The notes under the pieces: generated by a model
Seen by the model: only the letters and a program-made list of their open reading frames with translations
Database searches by the model: none
Told to the model about the DNA's origin: nothing
Made by a program: the position numbers and the translations under genes
Part shown: piece after piece, positions 1 through 9,029 of the stretch
Position numbering within the stretch: position 1 is the first letter of the stretch
Layout of the letters: each line of letters opens with the position of its first letter
Source of the DNA: Tabrizicola sp. TH137
Lineage (GTDB): Bacteria; Pseudomonadota; Alphaproteobacteria; Rhodobacterales; Rhodobacteraceae
Assembly: GCF_002855575.1 (NCBI RefSeq)
Contig: NZ_PKRQ01000003.1
Span: forward strand, 248,001 to 312,000
Length of the DNA: 64,000 bases
Direction: 5' to 3'

Positions 1-2
1 GC

Positions 3-98
3 GAGCTGGCCGCGCGGGTGGCGCAGGAATGGCGCGACTTCAACCCCGACCTTGTCGAGAAATACCAGCAATGGGCGAGCGAGCTTTCGGCTGGTTGA
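3..98 (+). CDS. Partial 3' end, probable sugar ABC transporter substrate-binding protein
   Basis: An open frame enters from the left edge and gives 31 residues ending in ...KYQQWASELSAG before a TGA. Only the tail is visible, so no domain can be shown. The assignment rests on position: it lies directly upstream of two coupled sugar-type permease genes, where the periplasmic binding protein is normally encoded, and the tail is hydrophilic and helical as in family 1 extracellular solute-binding proteins. Confidence 0.55.
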   Translation, partial: ELAARVAQEWRDFNPDLVEKYQQWASELSAG

Positions 99-106
99 TC
101 TTCGGA

Positions 107-130
107 GGGGCGGCCCGGACGGGCCGCCCC
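107..130 (+). terminator. Intercistronic hairpin after binding-protein gene
   Basis: A perfect 10-bp inverted repeat (GGGGCGGCCC, loop GGAC, GGGCCGCCCC) follows the stop codon with no U-tract. Such hairpins between a binding-protein gene and its permease genes usually stabilise the upstream mRNA or cause partial termination so that the binding protein is made in excess. Confidence 0.6.
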
Positions 131-152
131 GCCCCTTTCCGGAAGGCCAAGG

Positions 153-1022
153 ATGCGCCGCAACAGCCCGCTTGTCCCCTATCTTTTCGTCCTGCCGCTG
201 ATCTGCCTTCTGGCCTTCGTCTTTGGCCTCTCGCTGATCCGGCTGGTGGAGTTCAGCTTCAAGCAGGTGCGGGGCATCGACGGGCCGTGGATCGGGCTGC
301 GGAATTACGAACTGGTGCTGGGTCAGCCGCTGTTCTGGGAAAGCGTGATTCATAACCTGAAGTTGTTTCTGACCATTCCGGTCATGGTGATGGTTGCGCT
401 GGTGCTGGCGCTGCTTTTGTATGAACGGCTACCCGGATGGCGCATTCATCGGACGATCCTGTTCCTGCCCTATATCCTGGCCATCCCGATCATCGCCGTG
501 GTGATGAAGGAGATGTTCCAGTTTTCCGGCCCGGTGAATGCCGTGCTGACGGCGCTGTCGCTGGATTTCATGGTGCTGGACTGGATCGGGTCGGCGGATG
601 TGGCGCTGTGGACGGTGATGGGGTTGATCGTCTGGCGCGAGACGGCGCTGGGGGTGATCCTGTTCCTGTCGCGCCTGATGGCGCTGGATGAAAGCCTGAT
701 CGAGGCGGCGCGGCTGGACGGGGCAAGCTGGCGGCAGCGGGCCTGGCATGTGCTGATCCCGCAGATGCGCGGGGTGATCGAGTTCTTCGTGGTGATCAGC
801 GCGATCACGATGCTGTCGGCGGTCTTTGCCTATGTCTATGTGATCGGCGGCGGGCGGGGCGGGCCCGGCACCGCGACGATGGTGATCGAGCTATATATCT
901 TCAACGCGCTGATCCGCACCAGCCTGCCCGGCATCGCGGCGGCGGTGAGCGTGCTGCTGTTTGCGGTGTCGCTCCTGCTGATCTGGGCGCTGTTCCGGGT
1001 CCGGCGGCGGGAGGAGGCGTGA
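153..1022 (+). CDS. Sugar ABC transporter permease, MalF/UgpA type
   Basis: This 289-residue inner-membrane protein has about six hydrophobic segments, the first at residues 9-31. The permease signature that contacts the ATPase is visible as EAARLDG at residues 184-190. Length and layout fit binding-protein-dependent transport permeases of the carbohydrate uptake-1 family. It is coupled to the next permease gene by a TGATG overlap and follows the probable binding-protein gene after a hairpin. No ATPase gene is visible in the window; it may lie upstream. The substrate cannot be read from the permease, but downstream enzymes suggest an aldose or acid sugar. Confidence 0.85.
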   Translation: MRRNSPLVPYLFVLPLICLLAFVFGLSLIRLVEFSFKQVRGIDGPWIGLRNYELVLGQPLFWESVIHNLKLFLTIPVMVMVALVLALLLYERLPGWRIHRTILFLPYILAIPIIAVVMKEMFQFSGPVNAVLTALSLDFMVLDWIGSADVALWTVMGLIVWRETALGVILFLSRLMALDESLIEAARLDGASWRQRAWHVLIPQMRGVIEFFVVISAITMLSAVFAYVYVIGGGRGGPGTATMVIELYIFNALIRTSLPGIAAAVSVLLFAVSLLLIWALFRVRRREEA

Positions 1023-1834
1023 TGCGGCTGCGCCCCCTGCCCCATCTGGCTTTGTCGATTGCCTCGGCCATCGCGCTGATCCCCACGGTTTTCATGCTGG
1101 TGACGGCGCTGAAGGCGCAGGAGGAGTATCAGGCCGACAAGACGGGCTGGCCCGATGCCTTTGTCTTTGACCATTTCCGCCAGATCCTGTTCGACACGCC
1201 GATCTTTCTTTGGATGGCGAACAGCCTGATCCTTGTGGCGGGGTCGGTCGGGCTGTCGCTGGTGGTGGCCTGCCTTGCCGCCTATGCCATCGCGCGGATG
1301 GAGTTTCGCGGGCGGGATGCGATCCTGACCGTTTCGACCGCGCTGATGGCGGTGCCGCCGGTGGTTCTGATCGTGCCGCTGTTCGTTCTTTACACGAGGC
1401 TGGGGCTGATCAGCACCTATGGCGGGGCGATCCTTATCTATGCCGGGCTGATCACGCCCTTTTCCGTCTATCTTCTGGTCACCTTCTTCCGGTCGCTGCC
1501 GCAGGAATTGATCGACGCGGCGGTGATGGACGGGGCCACGCATCTGCAGATCCTGATGCGGGTGGTGCTGCCCCTGTCGCTGGCGCCCTTGCTGACGCTG
1601 GTGATCGTCAATGCGCTCTTCGTGTGGAACGACCTGCTGATGGCGGTGATCTTCTTGCAGGACGATGCGAAGAAGACGGTGATGGCAGGGATCGCGGTCT
1701 TTCAGGGGCGTTATAACAACCAGATCCCGCTGACGATGGCGGGGATGGCGGTGGCGGCGGCGCCGATGCTGATCCTGTACCTCACCTTCCAGCGGCATTT
1801 CGTGCGGGGGCTGATGGCGGGGGCGGTGAAATGA
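1022..1834 (+). CDS. Sugar ABC transporter permease, MalG/UgpE type
   Basis: The second inner-membrane subunit has 270 residues, with six hydrophobic segments and a DAAVMDG coupling motif at residues 165-171. It should pair with the preceding permease as a heterodimeric channel. I chose ATG 1022, which overlaps the previous TGA as TGATG; a GTG at 1019 is possible but less typical. The gene overlaps the following epimerase-like gene by ATGA, so all three should be translated from one mRNA. Confidence 0.85.
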   Translation: MRLRPLPHLALSIASAIALIPTVFMLVTALKAQEEYQADKTGWPDAFVFDHFRQILFDTPIFLWMANSLILVAGSVGLSLVVACLAAYAIARMEFRGRDAILTVSTALMAVPPVVLIVPLFVLYTRLGLISTYGGAILIYAGLITPFSVYLLVTFFRSLPQELIDAAVMDGATHLQILMRVVLPLSLAPLLTLVIVNALFVWNDLLMAVIFLQDDAKKTVMAGIAVFQGRYNNQIPLTMAGMAVAAAPMLILYLTFQRHFVRGLMAGAVK

Positions 1835-2772
1835 CCGCGACCGTGGTGTTGCAGAACGGAACCCTGTCGGCCGTTGTCACGCCGGGGATGGGGGGGACGG
1901 TGACAAGCCTGCGGCACCTGCCTTCAGGCGCGGAGGTGCTGGCGCGGCCGCCCTGGCAGGCGCAGGGCGGGTCATTGCCGGGGGGCGCGGCGGATGAGGC
2001 GGAGTGGCTGTCACGCTGGGCCGGGGGCTGGCCGGTGCTGTTTCCCAATGCGGGGGATGCTTGCCGGGATGGGGAGGTGCGGCACGGGTTCCATGGCGAA
2101 GGGTCGGTCACGCCTTGGGAGATGGGCTGGGCGGGCGAGGCGCTGGTGCTGCGCCGCCGCTTTGCCGCCGTGCCGGTGCGGATGGAGCGGCGGTTTGCCC
2201 TGGCCGGGGCGACGATGCTGCTGCATGAGGTGGTGGAGGCCGACGCGCCCTGCCGCGTGGTCTGGGGCCAGCATGTGACGCTGGGGGGCGATCTGCTGGC
2301 CGGGGCGGTGCGGGTGGAGACCGGGGCGCGGGGCCTGCGGGCCTGCGCGGCCTATGATCCGGCGGCCAATCCGCTGATCCCCGGCGGGGCGGGGAACTGG
2401 CCGCATCTGCCGGGCAAGGCGGGGGTGGTGGACCTTTCGGCCCCGCCCGACGGCGTGGCGCTGCTGGCTTGCCTGACGGATTTCGCGGAAGCGCCTTGGG
2501 CGCGGCTGGCGCGGGCGGATGGGTCGCTGGCGGTGCGGCTGGACTGGAGTGCCGATCCCTGGCCGTTGGCCTGGTTCTGGGTGGAGACGGGGGGAACCCC
2601 GGACGCGCCCTGGAACGGGCAGGCGCGGATGATCGGGCTGGAGCCGTGCAGCACATGGCCCGCCACCGGCCTTGCCCTTGCCCGTGCGGCGGGGGGCCAT
2701 GTCATCACGCTTGCCGCGGGCGAAACGCGCCATGCGCGGCTGAGCCTGACCCTTGAGATGCCTGACCCCTGA
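1831..2772 (+). CDS. Aldose 1-epimerase family protein
   Basis: The 313-residue protein resembles the GalM/aldose 1-epimerase superfamily, a beta-sandwich that interconverts alpha and beta anomers. Features seen include the early TPGMGGTVTSLRHLPSG stretch, the LFPNAGD segment, HGFHGEG (a likely substrate-binding histidine region) and a WGQHVTLGG segment. There is no signal peptide, so it acts in the cytosol. It is coupled by ATGA to the sugar permease gene and precedes an enolase-superfamily enzyme, which suggests anomer conversion of the imported sugar before oxidation. Substrate specificity is not predictable. Confidence 0.75.
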   Translation: MTATVVLQNGTLSAVVTPGMGGTVTSLRHLPSGAEVLARPPWQAQGGSLPGGAADEAEWLSRWAGGWPVLFPNAGDACRDGEVRHGFHGEGSVTPWEMGWAGEALVLRRRFAAVPVRMERRFALAGATMLLHEVVEADAPCRVVWGQHVTLGGDLLAGAVRVETGARGLRACAAYDPAANPLIPGGAGNWPHLPGKAGVVDLSAPPDGVALLACLTDFAEAPWARLARADGSLAVRLDWSADPWPLAWFWVETGGTPDAPWNGQARMIGLEPCSTWPATGLALARAAGGHVITLAAGETRHARLSLTLEMPDP

Positions 2773-2800
2773 GATGCCTGACAACAAGGACTGACCCATC

Positions 2801-3970
2801 ATGCGTATCGAAGCCGTGGATTTCTTCTATCTTTCCATGCCGGAGGTGACGACCGCCGCCGATGGCAGCCAGGATGCGCTTGTGGTGCGTGTCGCGGCGG
2901 GGGGGCATGTCGGATGGGGGGAATGCGAGGCGGCGCCGCTGCCTTCCATCGCCGCCTGGGTCGCGCCGATGTCGCATGGGGCCTGCCGCCCGGTGGGGGC
3001 GTCGGTCCTGGGGCGGGACTTGAACGGGCCTGCCGATATCGCGGCCATGGCCGCCGATGTGGCCTATAACTCCATGGACCTTCTGCAAGCCTCGCATACC
3101 TGGTCTGGCGTGGAGATCGCGCTGTGGGACCTGCTGGGCAAGGCGCGGGGGGAACCGGCCTGGAAACTGCTGGGGCAGGAGAAGGCGCATCCGAAACTGC
3201 CCTATGCCTCGGTCCTGTTCGGGACGACACCGGAAGAGACGGGGGCGCGGGCGCAGGCGATCCGGGCGGCGGGGTTCACGGCGGCGAAATTCGGCTGGTC
3301 GCCCTTCGGGGCCGATCTGGCCGAGGATATCCGGCATCTGGAGGCGGCACGGGCGGGGCTGGGCGAGGATGGCATCCTGCTGATCGACGCGGGCCAGATC
3401 TTTGGCGAGGATGTGGAGGCCGCCGCCCTGCGCCTGCCGGCGCTGGAGGCGGCGCGGGCGGCCTGGCTGGAAGAACCTTTCGGCGGGTCGGCGCTGGGGG
3501 CCTATGCGGCGCTGGCGGCGCGGTCCAGGGTGCCGCTGGCGGGGGGCGAGGCCGCGCATAACGCGGATATGGCGGAACATCTGATCGACTTCGGCCGGGC
3601 GGGTTTCGTGCAGATCGACACAGGGCGCATCGGGGGCCTTGCCCCGGCGCGGCGGGTGGCGGAACGGGCGGCGGCGGCGGGGGTGACCTATGTCAACCAC
3701 ACCTTCACCTCGAACCTTGCGCTCTCGGCCTCGTTGCAACCCTATGTCGGGCTGGAACATCACCGCATCTGCGAATACCCGACCGGCCTGCAACCCCTGG
3801 CGCGCGACCTGACACTGACGCGGATCGAACCGGGGGCGGATGGGTTGATCCGGTTGCCCGAGGGGCCGGGGCTGGGGGTGGAGGTGAACCCCGAGGCGCT
3901 GATCCGCTATGCGGTGGAGGTGGAGATCAAGGTGGGGGGGCGGGTGCTCTTCGCCTCGGCCAAGCCATGA
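2801..3970 (+). CDS. Mandelate racemase/muconate lactonizing enzyme family protein, probable acid-sugar dehydratase
   Basis: This is a 389-residue enolase-superfamily enzyme with an N-terminal capping domain and a C-terminal barrel. The metal ligands are visible as D196 (LLIDAGQ), E224 or E225 (LEEPFGG) and E250 (GGEAAHN). Candidate catalytic residues are K163 (AAKFGW) on one face and the D273 (QIDTGRIGG)/H300 (NHTFTS) pair on the other. These enzymes abstract the proton alpha to a carboxylate; most relatives near gluconolactonases dehydrate aldonic acids to 2-keto-3-deoxy acids. Its stop overlaps the gluconolactonase start by ATGA. The exact sugar acid is unknown; a racemase or cycloisomerase role is not excluded. 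Confidence 0.85.
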   Translation: MRIEAVDFFYLSMPEVTTAADGSQDALVVRVAAGGHVGWGECEAAPLPSIAAWVAPMSHGACRPVGASVLGRDLNGPADIAAMAADVAYNSMDLLQASHTWSGVEIALWDLLGKARGEPAWKLLGQEKAHPKLPYASVLFGTTPEETGARAQAIRAAGFTAAKFGWSPFGADLAEDIRHLEAARAGLGEDGILLIDAGQIFGEDVEAAALRLPALEAARAAWLEEPFGGSALGAYAALAARSRVPLAGGEAAHNADMAEHLIDFGRAGFVQIDTGRIGGLAPARRVAERAAAAGVTYVNHTFTSNLALSASLQPYVGLEHHRICEYPTGLQPLARDLTLTRIEPGADGLIRLPEGPGLGVEVNPEALIRYAVEVEIKVGGRVLFASAKP

Positions 3971-4854
3971 GCGGCGGGGTGGAGCGGCTGGCCGCTGTGG
4001 GCGCGCGGGTGGGGGAATCCCCGCTCTGGCTGCCGGAGCGGGGGGTTTGGCTCTGGCTCGACCTTCAGGGGCGGCGGGTGCATCGCTTTGATCCGGCGAC
4101 AGGGACGGATGCCGTGATCGCCGAGGGATTCGCCGAGGATCTGGCCTGTCTGGCGCGCTGGACGGCGGAGGCGGTGCTGCTTGTGTCGGTGCGGGGGTTC
4201 CATCGGCTGACCCTGGCGGATGGGAGGGTGAGCCCCCTGCCCTGCCCCATCGACCTGCCGGAGGGGACGATCTTCAACGATGGCAAGGTGGACCGGCAGG
4301 GGGCGCTGTGGATCGGGTCTTCGGATGCGGGGGAGGCGGCGCCCATCGGGCGGTTGTGGCGGATCGCGGGGGGACGCGTGACGGAGGTGGCCGCCGGTTT
4401 CACCGTGTCGAACGGGCCGGCCTTCAGCCCGGACGGGCGGACGGCCTATTTCGCCGACACCTTCGGGCGGCGGCTGCTGCGCTTTGCGCTGGACGGGTCG
4501 GGACGGGTGGAGGCGCAGGCGGTCTTTGCCGAGGTCGCGGCAGAGGCGGGCTATCCCGACGGGATGACGGTGGATCGTGACGGGACGCTCTCTGTGGGCC
4601 ATTGGGACGGCGCGCGGATCAGCCGCTGGACGCCGGATGGCCGCGCCCTGCCCGATCTGGCGATGCCTGCGCGCAATGTCACCGCGCTGGCCTTTGGCGG
4701 GGCGGGGATGCGGCAGGCGGTGGTGACGACGGCCATCCTCTTTCCCGGTCAGGCGGCGGAGGAGACCTTGCCCTGGAATGGCGACCTGCTGGGCTTTGCC
4801 TCTGACGTGCCGGGGCTGGAGGAACCGGCGCTGTCGCCGGATTGGGCGGGCTGA
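3967..4854 (+). CDS. SMP-30/gluconolactonase family protein
   Basis: The 295-residue protein is a six-bladed beta-propeller of the SMP-30/gluconolactonase/LRE family, which opens aldonolactones to aldonic acids using one divalent metal ion. The expected metal ligands are visible: E17 in GESPLW, the asparagine of VSNGPAFSPDG, and the aspartate of GYPDGMTVDRDG. It is translationally coupled to the preceding dehydratase. The order lactonase plus dehydratase plus importer fits a non-phosphorylative route from sugar to lactone to acid to keto-deoxy acid. The sugar dehydrogenase and the aldolase are not in this window. Confidence 0.88.
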   Translation: MSGGVERLAAVGARVGESPLWLPERGVWLWLDLQGRRVHRFDPATGTDAVIAEGFAEDLACLARWTAEAVLLVSVRGFHRLTLADGRVSPLPCPIDLPEGTIFNDGKVDRQGALWIGSSDAGEAAPIGRLWRIAGGRVTEVAAGFTVSNGPAFSPDGRTAYFADTFGRRLLRFALDGSGRVEAQAVFAEVAAEAGYPDGMTVDRDGTLSVGHWDGARISRWTPDGRALPDLAMPARNVTALAFGGAGMRQAVVTTAILFPGQAAEETLPWNGDLLGFASDVPGLEEPALSPDWAG

Positions 4855-4990
4855 GCGCGGGCGGCGCGTCCGGGACGCGACCTCGACAGGGCGGGAACAG
4901 GCTATACGAGCGGGCGATTCCCGGCGCAGGATCGAAGGATGAAGCGCCGGGTCCGCCGACCCGGCGCAATCGGCACGGGGGCAAAAGGCG

Positions 4991-6949
4991 ATGGGCTGGA
5001 GCGACGAGGACAAGCGGCTGGGGATGGATCGCGGGATCACCCGGCGGGATTTTCTGGACGGGGTGGCGCTGGCCATCGGGGCGGCCGCAATCGGCGGCTG
5101 GGGCGCGCGTCCGGCGGCGGCGCAGGCGGCGGCCTATCCGCCCGCCGGAACGGGGCTGCGCGGCCAGACGGATGCGGCGCAGAACGTGATGCATGCGATC
5201 CGCGATGGCGGTTTCTGGGAGGCCGGTCCGGCCGTGGCCGAGACGGGCGAAAGCTATGATCTGGTTGTGGTCGGCGCGGGCATCTCGGGGCTGGCGGCGG
5301 CCTTTGCCTATCAGCAGCAGAAGCCGGGGGCGACGGTGCTGCTGATTGATCCGCTGGAGGATTTCGGCGGCCATGCCAAGCGCAACGAATTCACCGCCTC
5401 GAACGGGCGGCGGCTGATCGGCTATGGCGGGTCGCAGTCGATGCAGACGCCGAGCTATTTCAGCCCGGCGGTGAATGCGATGCTGGCCGACATCGGGATC
5501 GAGCCTGCCAAGTTCGAGACCTATTACGATCAGGCCTGGGCCGAGACGCGGGGATTGAACGGCGCGGTCTTCTTCGATGCGGCGGTCTGGGGCGTGGACA
5601 AGCTGGTGGTGCAGTCGGGCGAAACGAAGGATTGGGTCGCCCAGACCCCGCTGAACGACAAGGCCAAGGCCGATCTGATCGCACTGATCGACGCGCCGGG
5701 CGACTATCTGCCCGGCATGACCCCCGAACAGCGGCTGGAGAAGCTGTCGCAGATCACCTACAAGGAATTCCTGCTGGATTACGTGAAGGCCGATCCGCAA
5801 CTGGTGGATTACTTCCAGACCTCTACCACCGGCTATTTCGGGGTCGGGATCGACGCGACCACGGCGCTGGATGCGCGCGGCAACTGGAACCCCGGTTTCG
5901 ACGGGATGGATCTGGGCGAGAGCGTGTCGAAGTTCCACAGCCCTTCGGGGCGGTTGGGATTCACCGACCCGGACCCCTATATCTACCACTTCCCCGACGG
6001 CAATGCCGGGATCGCGCGGCATCTGGTGCGGGCCTTGATCCCTGCGGCGTTGCCGGGATCGACGATGGAGGATCAGGTCACCGCGATGGTGGATTACGGC
6101 CAGTTGGACCGGGCGGAGAACCCGGTGCGGCTGCGGCTGAATGCAACGGTGGTGAAGGTCGCGCATGATGGCGACCCGGCCTCGGCCGAGACGGTAACGG
6201 TCACCTATGCCGGGGCGGAAGGGCTGGCTTCGGTCAAGGCGGGGCATGTGGTGCTGGCCTGCTGGCACAGGGTCATCCCCTATCTGACCGACGAATTGCC
6301 AGAGGCGCAGATCACCGCGCTGAACGATCAGCAGAAGGTGCCGCTGATCTATACCAACGTGCTGCTGAAGAACTGGAAGGCGCTGGATGCGCTGAAGATC
6401 GACGGCGCGCGGGCGAAGGGCAATTTCTGGAGCGGGTTCGAGATAGATTTCCCGGTCTCGATGGGCGATTACCGCTTTGCCGACAGCCCGGAGGACCCGG
6501 TGATCCTGCATCTGTCCAAGGTGATGGTCCAGCCGGGATTGCCTTCGCGCGAGCAGGCGCTGGCGGGCAAGCGGGCGATGATGAGCCTGAGCTTCGAAGA
6601 GATGGAACGGTCGATCCGGGAGTTGCTGACGAAGGCGCTGGCGGGAACGGGTTTCGACCCGGCGACGGATATCGAGGCGATCACCTGCAACCGGTGGAGC
6701 CATGGCTATGCCTATGAATACATGCGGCCCTGGGATGCCTTCTGGCCCGACGGCCCGCTGCCGATCGAGACGGCGCGCAAGCCCTGGGGGCGGGTGGCCA
6801 TCGCGAATGCGGATTCGGGGGCCTATGCCTATGCCCATTCGGCGATGGATCAGGCCGTGCGGGCGGTGCGCGACCTGCTGGGAACGCCGGAGGGCGCGCC
6901 GGATTTCGCACGCTTTCCGGGCCCGCCGCTGGAGAAGCTGGGGCTGTAG
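4991..6949 (+). CDS. Tat-exported FAD-dependent oxidoreductase, spermidine dehydrogenase-like
   Basis: This 652-residue flavoprotein begins with a twin-arginine signal (TRRDFLDG at residues 17-24, then an Ala-rich hydrophobic stretch ending near PAAAQA), so it should be folded with its cofactor and exported. The FAD-binding dinucleotide fold is clear at residues 91-103 (VVVGAGISGLAAA). Size and the segment YGGSQSMQTPSYFS suggest the amine-oxidase-like group that includes bacterial spermidine dehydrogenase, but the substrate is an inference. It stands alone on the plus strand, 136 bases after the sugar operon and converging on the minus-strand exonuclease gene one base away. Confidence 0.65.
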   Translation: MGWSDEDKRLGMDRGITRRDFLDGVALAIGAAAIGGWGARPAAAQAAAYPPAGTGLRGQTDAAQNVMHAIRDGGFWEAGPAVAETGESYDLVVVGAGISGLAAAFAYQQQKPGATVLLIDPLEDFGGHAKRNEFTASNGRRLIGYGGSQSMQTPSYFSPAVNAMLADIGIEPAKFETYYDQAWAETRGLNGAVFFDAAVWGVDKLVVQSGETKDWVAQTPLNDKAKADLIALIDAPGDYLPGMTPEQRLEKLSQITYKEFLLDYVKADPQLVDYFQTSTTGYFGVGIDATTALDARGNWNPGFDGMDLGESVSKFHSPSGRLGFTDPDPYIYHFPDGNAGIARHLVRALIPAALPGSTMEDQVTAMVDYGQLDRAENPVRLRLNATVVKVAHDGDPASAETVTVTYAGAEGLASVKAGHVVLACWHRVIPYLTDELPEAQITALNDQQKVPLIYTNVLLKNWKALDALKIDGARAKGNFWSGFEIDFPVSMGDYRFADSPEDPVILHLSKVMVQPGLPSREQALAGKRAMMSLSFEEMERSIRELLTKALAGTGFDPATDIEAITCNRWSHGYAYEYMRPWDAFWPDGPLPIETARKPWGRVAIANADSGAYAYAHSAMDQAVRAVRDLLGTPEGAPDFARFPGPPLEKLGL

Positions 6950-6950
6950 G

Positions 6951-9029
6951 TCAGGCGTTCAGGTCCTTCAGCAGGCGGCCATGCTTGCGCACTTCGACCA
7001 GCACCTCTTCGAAGGTGCGGATGTCGCGGCCGCGCAGCATGGTGAGCATCTTGAGAAAGGCATCCGCTGTGGCCACGGCATCGCCCAGGGCGGTATGGCG
7101 GGCCTCTTCCGAGATGGTGATGCCGAGGCGCTGGGTCAGCGCGTCGAGCGAATGTTCGGCGTGCTGGCTGAAGACCACGGCGGAAAGCAGGACAGTGTCG
7201 AGGATCGGCATGTCGAAACGCTTGCCCAGCGCGGGTTCGGCACGGCGCAGGAAGGCCATGTCGAAGGGGGCGTTATGGGCCACCAGCACTGCGCCTTCGG
7301 CAAAGCGGTGGAAACGGGCCAAGGCCTCGGTCACCGGGGGGGCATCGGCCACCATGGCATCGGAAATGCCATGCACATCGGATGAGGCGGGCGGGATCGG
7401 GCGGCCGGGATTGACGAGGGTGTTGAAGACCTCGCCTTCCAGGCGGCGGCCGTTCACGATGCGGACGGCGGCGATCTGGACGATCTCGTCGCCCTGATGG
7501 GGCAGCAGGCCGGTCGTTTCGGTGTCGAAGACCACATAGGTCAGGCTGTCGAGGCCGCTTTTCAGGACATGGCCGCGCTTTTCCTGGGCGAGCAGGTCGA
7601 AATCATAGGTGACGCGCCGGATGACGGGTTCGGGGCGGCGCACGGCGCGGCGGGCCTGAAGGATGGGCAGGCAGAGCGACCCGGTCCCGTCGGGCAGGGT
7701 TTCGGGCCAGATGTCGGTGGCATGTTCGGCGATGACGGCGCGCCCCGTCGCCTCGGGGAGGGACGGATCAAGGGGCTGGTCGAGCAGGCGTTCCAGCGCG
7801 GTGACGGTAAGGGGCGGCCCTTGCCAGCACAGGCGCAGCGAGGCGCCGCCGAATTCCTCGTCCAGACGGAGGGTGAGGTGGCCGGGATTCAGCGCGGCGG
7901 CGACCCCGTCGCAGAGCCGTGCGACAAGGGCGACCATCTCATAGGCATTGCAGCCCACGAGCAGGTTGGACGGCGCGACCGTGATCGCCAGTTCAGGGCT
8001 TTCGGCCCGTGCCTTGATGCCGTCGAGCAGATCCTCGCCGCGCAGCAGGGTGAAGGGAAGGGTTTCGGGGCGGCGATCCTGATTGGTGGTGCCGATCTCG
8101 CGCATGGTGGCGACGAGACCGTCCACCTCGCGTTCCAGGGCCAGCGCCAGCGAAGCATCGCCGGTTTCGCTGGCGGCGGCGCGCAGGCTGGCGATGCCGG
8201 CCACGGCGCGGGAGATGCGTTCCAGCGCCTCGGCGATGAAAGCTTCGCGGCGGGCGGAGACGGCGTAATCCTGCGTCACATCGCGGAGGGTGAGGACATA
8301 GCCCCCTGCCCCGCCATCTAGAAGCCGCATCCGCCCGGCCAGCAGGACATTGCCGCGGATCGCGGTGCAGAGCAGATCGGAGGCGGCATCGGGCTGGCCG
8401 GTTTCGGTGAGACGGTGCCAGGCATCCTGAAGCGGGCCTTCGCGCAGATAGCCGAAGACGCTGCGCGCCAGCCCCGGCTGATCGGCGACATCAAGGCTGC
8501 CTGCGCCGAGGAATTCGGCGGCCTGCGAGTTGTAGAAGACAAGCTGATGGTCGCCCGCGCAGATGATGACGCCGACCGGCACGTCGGAGAGAAGCCGTTC
8601 CAGCCGGGCCTTTTCCTGCGTGAGGCGGGCGGTTTCGCGGCCGATCGCCTCGGCCAGGGCGCTGCGGGTTTCGGCGAGGCTGGCGGCGGCGGCGGAGGCG
8701 GCGGGGGCAAGATCGCCGAGATAGCGCGCGACCTCTGTCTCCAGCGGGCGTTCGACATCGGAATGGGCGCGGGCGCGCAGGGCGCCGGCCAGAAGGTCGA
8801 TGGGGCGGGCGACGTTGGTATCGAAGAGGAACCAGACCCAGGCGATGAGGCCGGTGGTGAGGAAGCCCGCGACCAGCCCGATCTGGATCAGGGCCGTCAT
8901 TTCCTGGTGCAGCGCGGGAAAGCGCGACAGCGCGACCCAGAGGCCCAGACCGATCGCCACCAGCGCCCCGCCCGCGAGGGCCGCGAAGAAGAGCAGGACG
9001 CGCAGGCGCAGGCCGAGGCGGTGGATCAC
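6951..9029 (-). CDS. Membrane PAS/pseudokinase protein fused to DnaQ-type 3'-5' exonuclease
   Basis: The 692-residue protein has two membrane segments (about 8-32 and 46-70), a HAMP-like and helical linker (70-145), a PAS domain (about 147-260), a degenerate kinase-like part (260-450) without a phosphoacceptor histidine in its helical segment (RISRAVAGIASLRAA), and a C-terminal exonuclease (about 495-690). The exonuclease has all five DEDDh residues: D502 and E504 (FDTETTG), D590 (AHNAPFD), H645 and D650 (HTALGDA). It is the last gene of a minus-strand group with a CheY-like regulator and a DUF294 protein beside the acetate genes; the ATGA overlap with the regulator gene implies coupling. Sensor function is inferred. 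Confidence 0.85.
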   Translation of the reverse strand: MIHRLGLRLRVLLFFAALAGGALVAIGLGLWVALSRFPALHQEMTALIQIGLVAGFLTTGLIAWVWFLFDTNVARPIDLLAGALRARAHSDVERPLETEVARYLGDLAPAASAAAASLAETRSALAEAIGRETARLTQEKARLERLLSDVPVGVIICAGDHQLVFYNSQAAEFLGAGSLDVADQPGLARSVFGYLREGPLQDAWHRLTETGQPDAASDLLCTAIRGNVLLAGRMRLLDGGAGGYVLTLRDVTQDYAVSARREAFIAEALERISRAVAGIASLRAAASETGDASLALALEREVDGLVATMREIGTTNQDRRPETLPFTLLRGEDLLDGIKARAESPELAITVAPSNLLVGCNAYEMVALVARLCDGVAAALNPGHLTLRLDEEFGGASLRLCWQGPPLTVTALERLLDQPLDPSLPEATGRAVIAEHATDIWPETLPDGTGSLCLPILQARRAVRRPEPVIRRVTYDFDLLAQEKRGHVLKSGLDSLTYVVFDTETTGLLPHQGDEIVQIAAVRIVNGRRLEGEVFNTLVNPGRPIPPASSDVHGISDAMVADAPPVTEALARFHRFAEGAVLVAHNAPFDMAFLRRAEPALGKRFDMPILDTVLLSAVVFSQHAEHSLDALTQRLGITISEEARHTALGDAVATADAFLKMLTMLRGRDIRTFEEVLVEVRKHGRLLKDLNA

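Noticed and set aside
4679-6838. Open frame of 719 codons antisense to the flavoprotein and gluconolactonase genes
   Set aside because: It is rich in Arg, Pro, His and Gln with no domain, and lies opposite two clear genes; long antisense frames are expected at this GC content.
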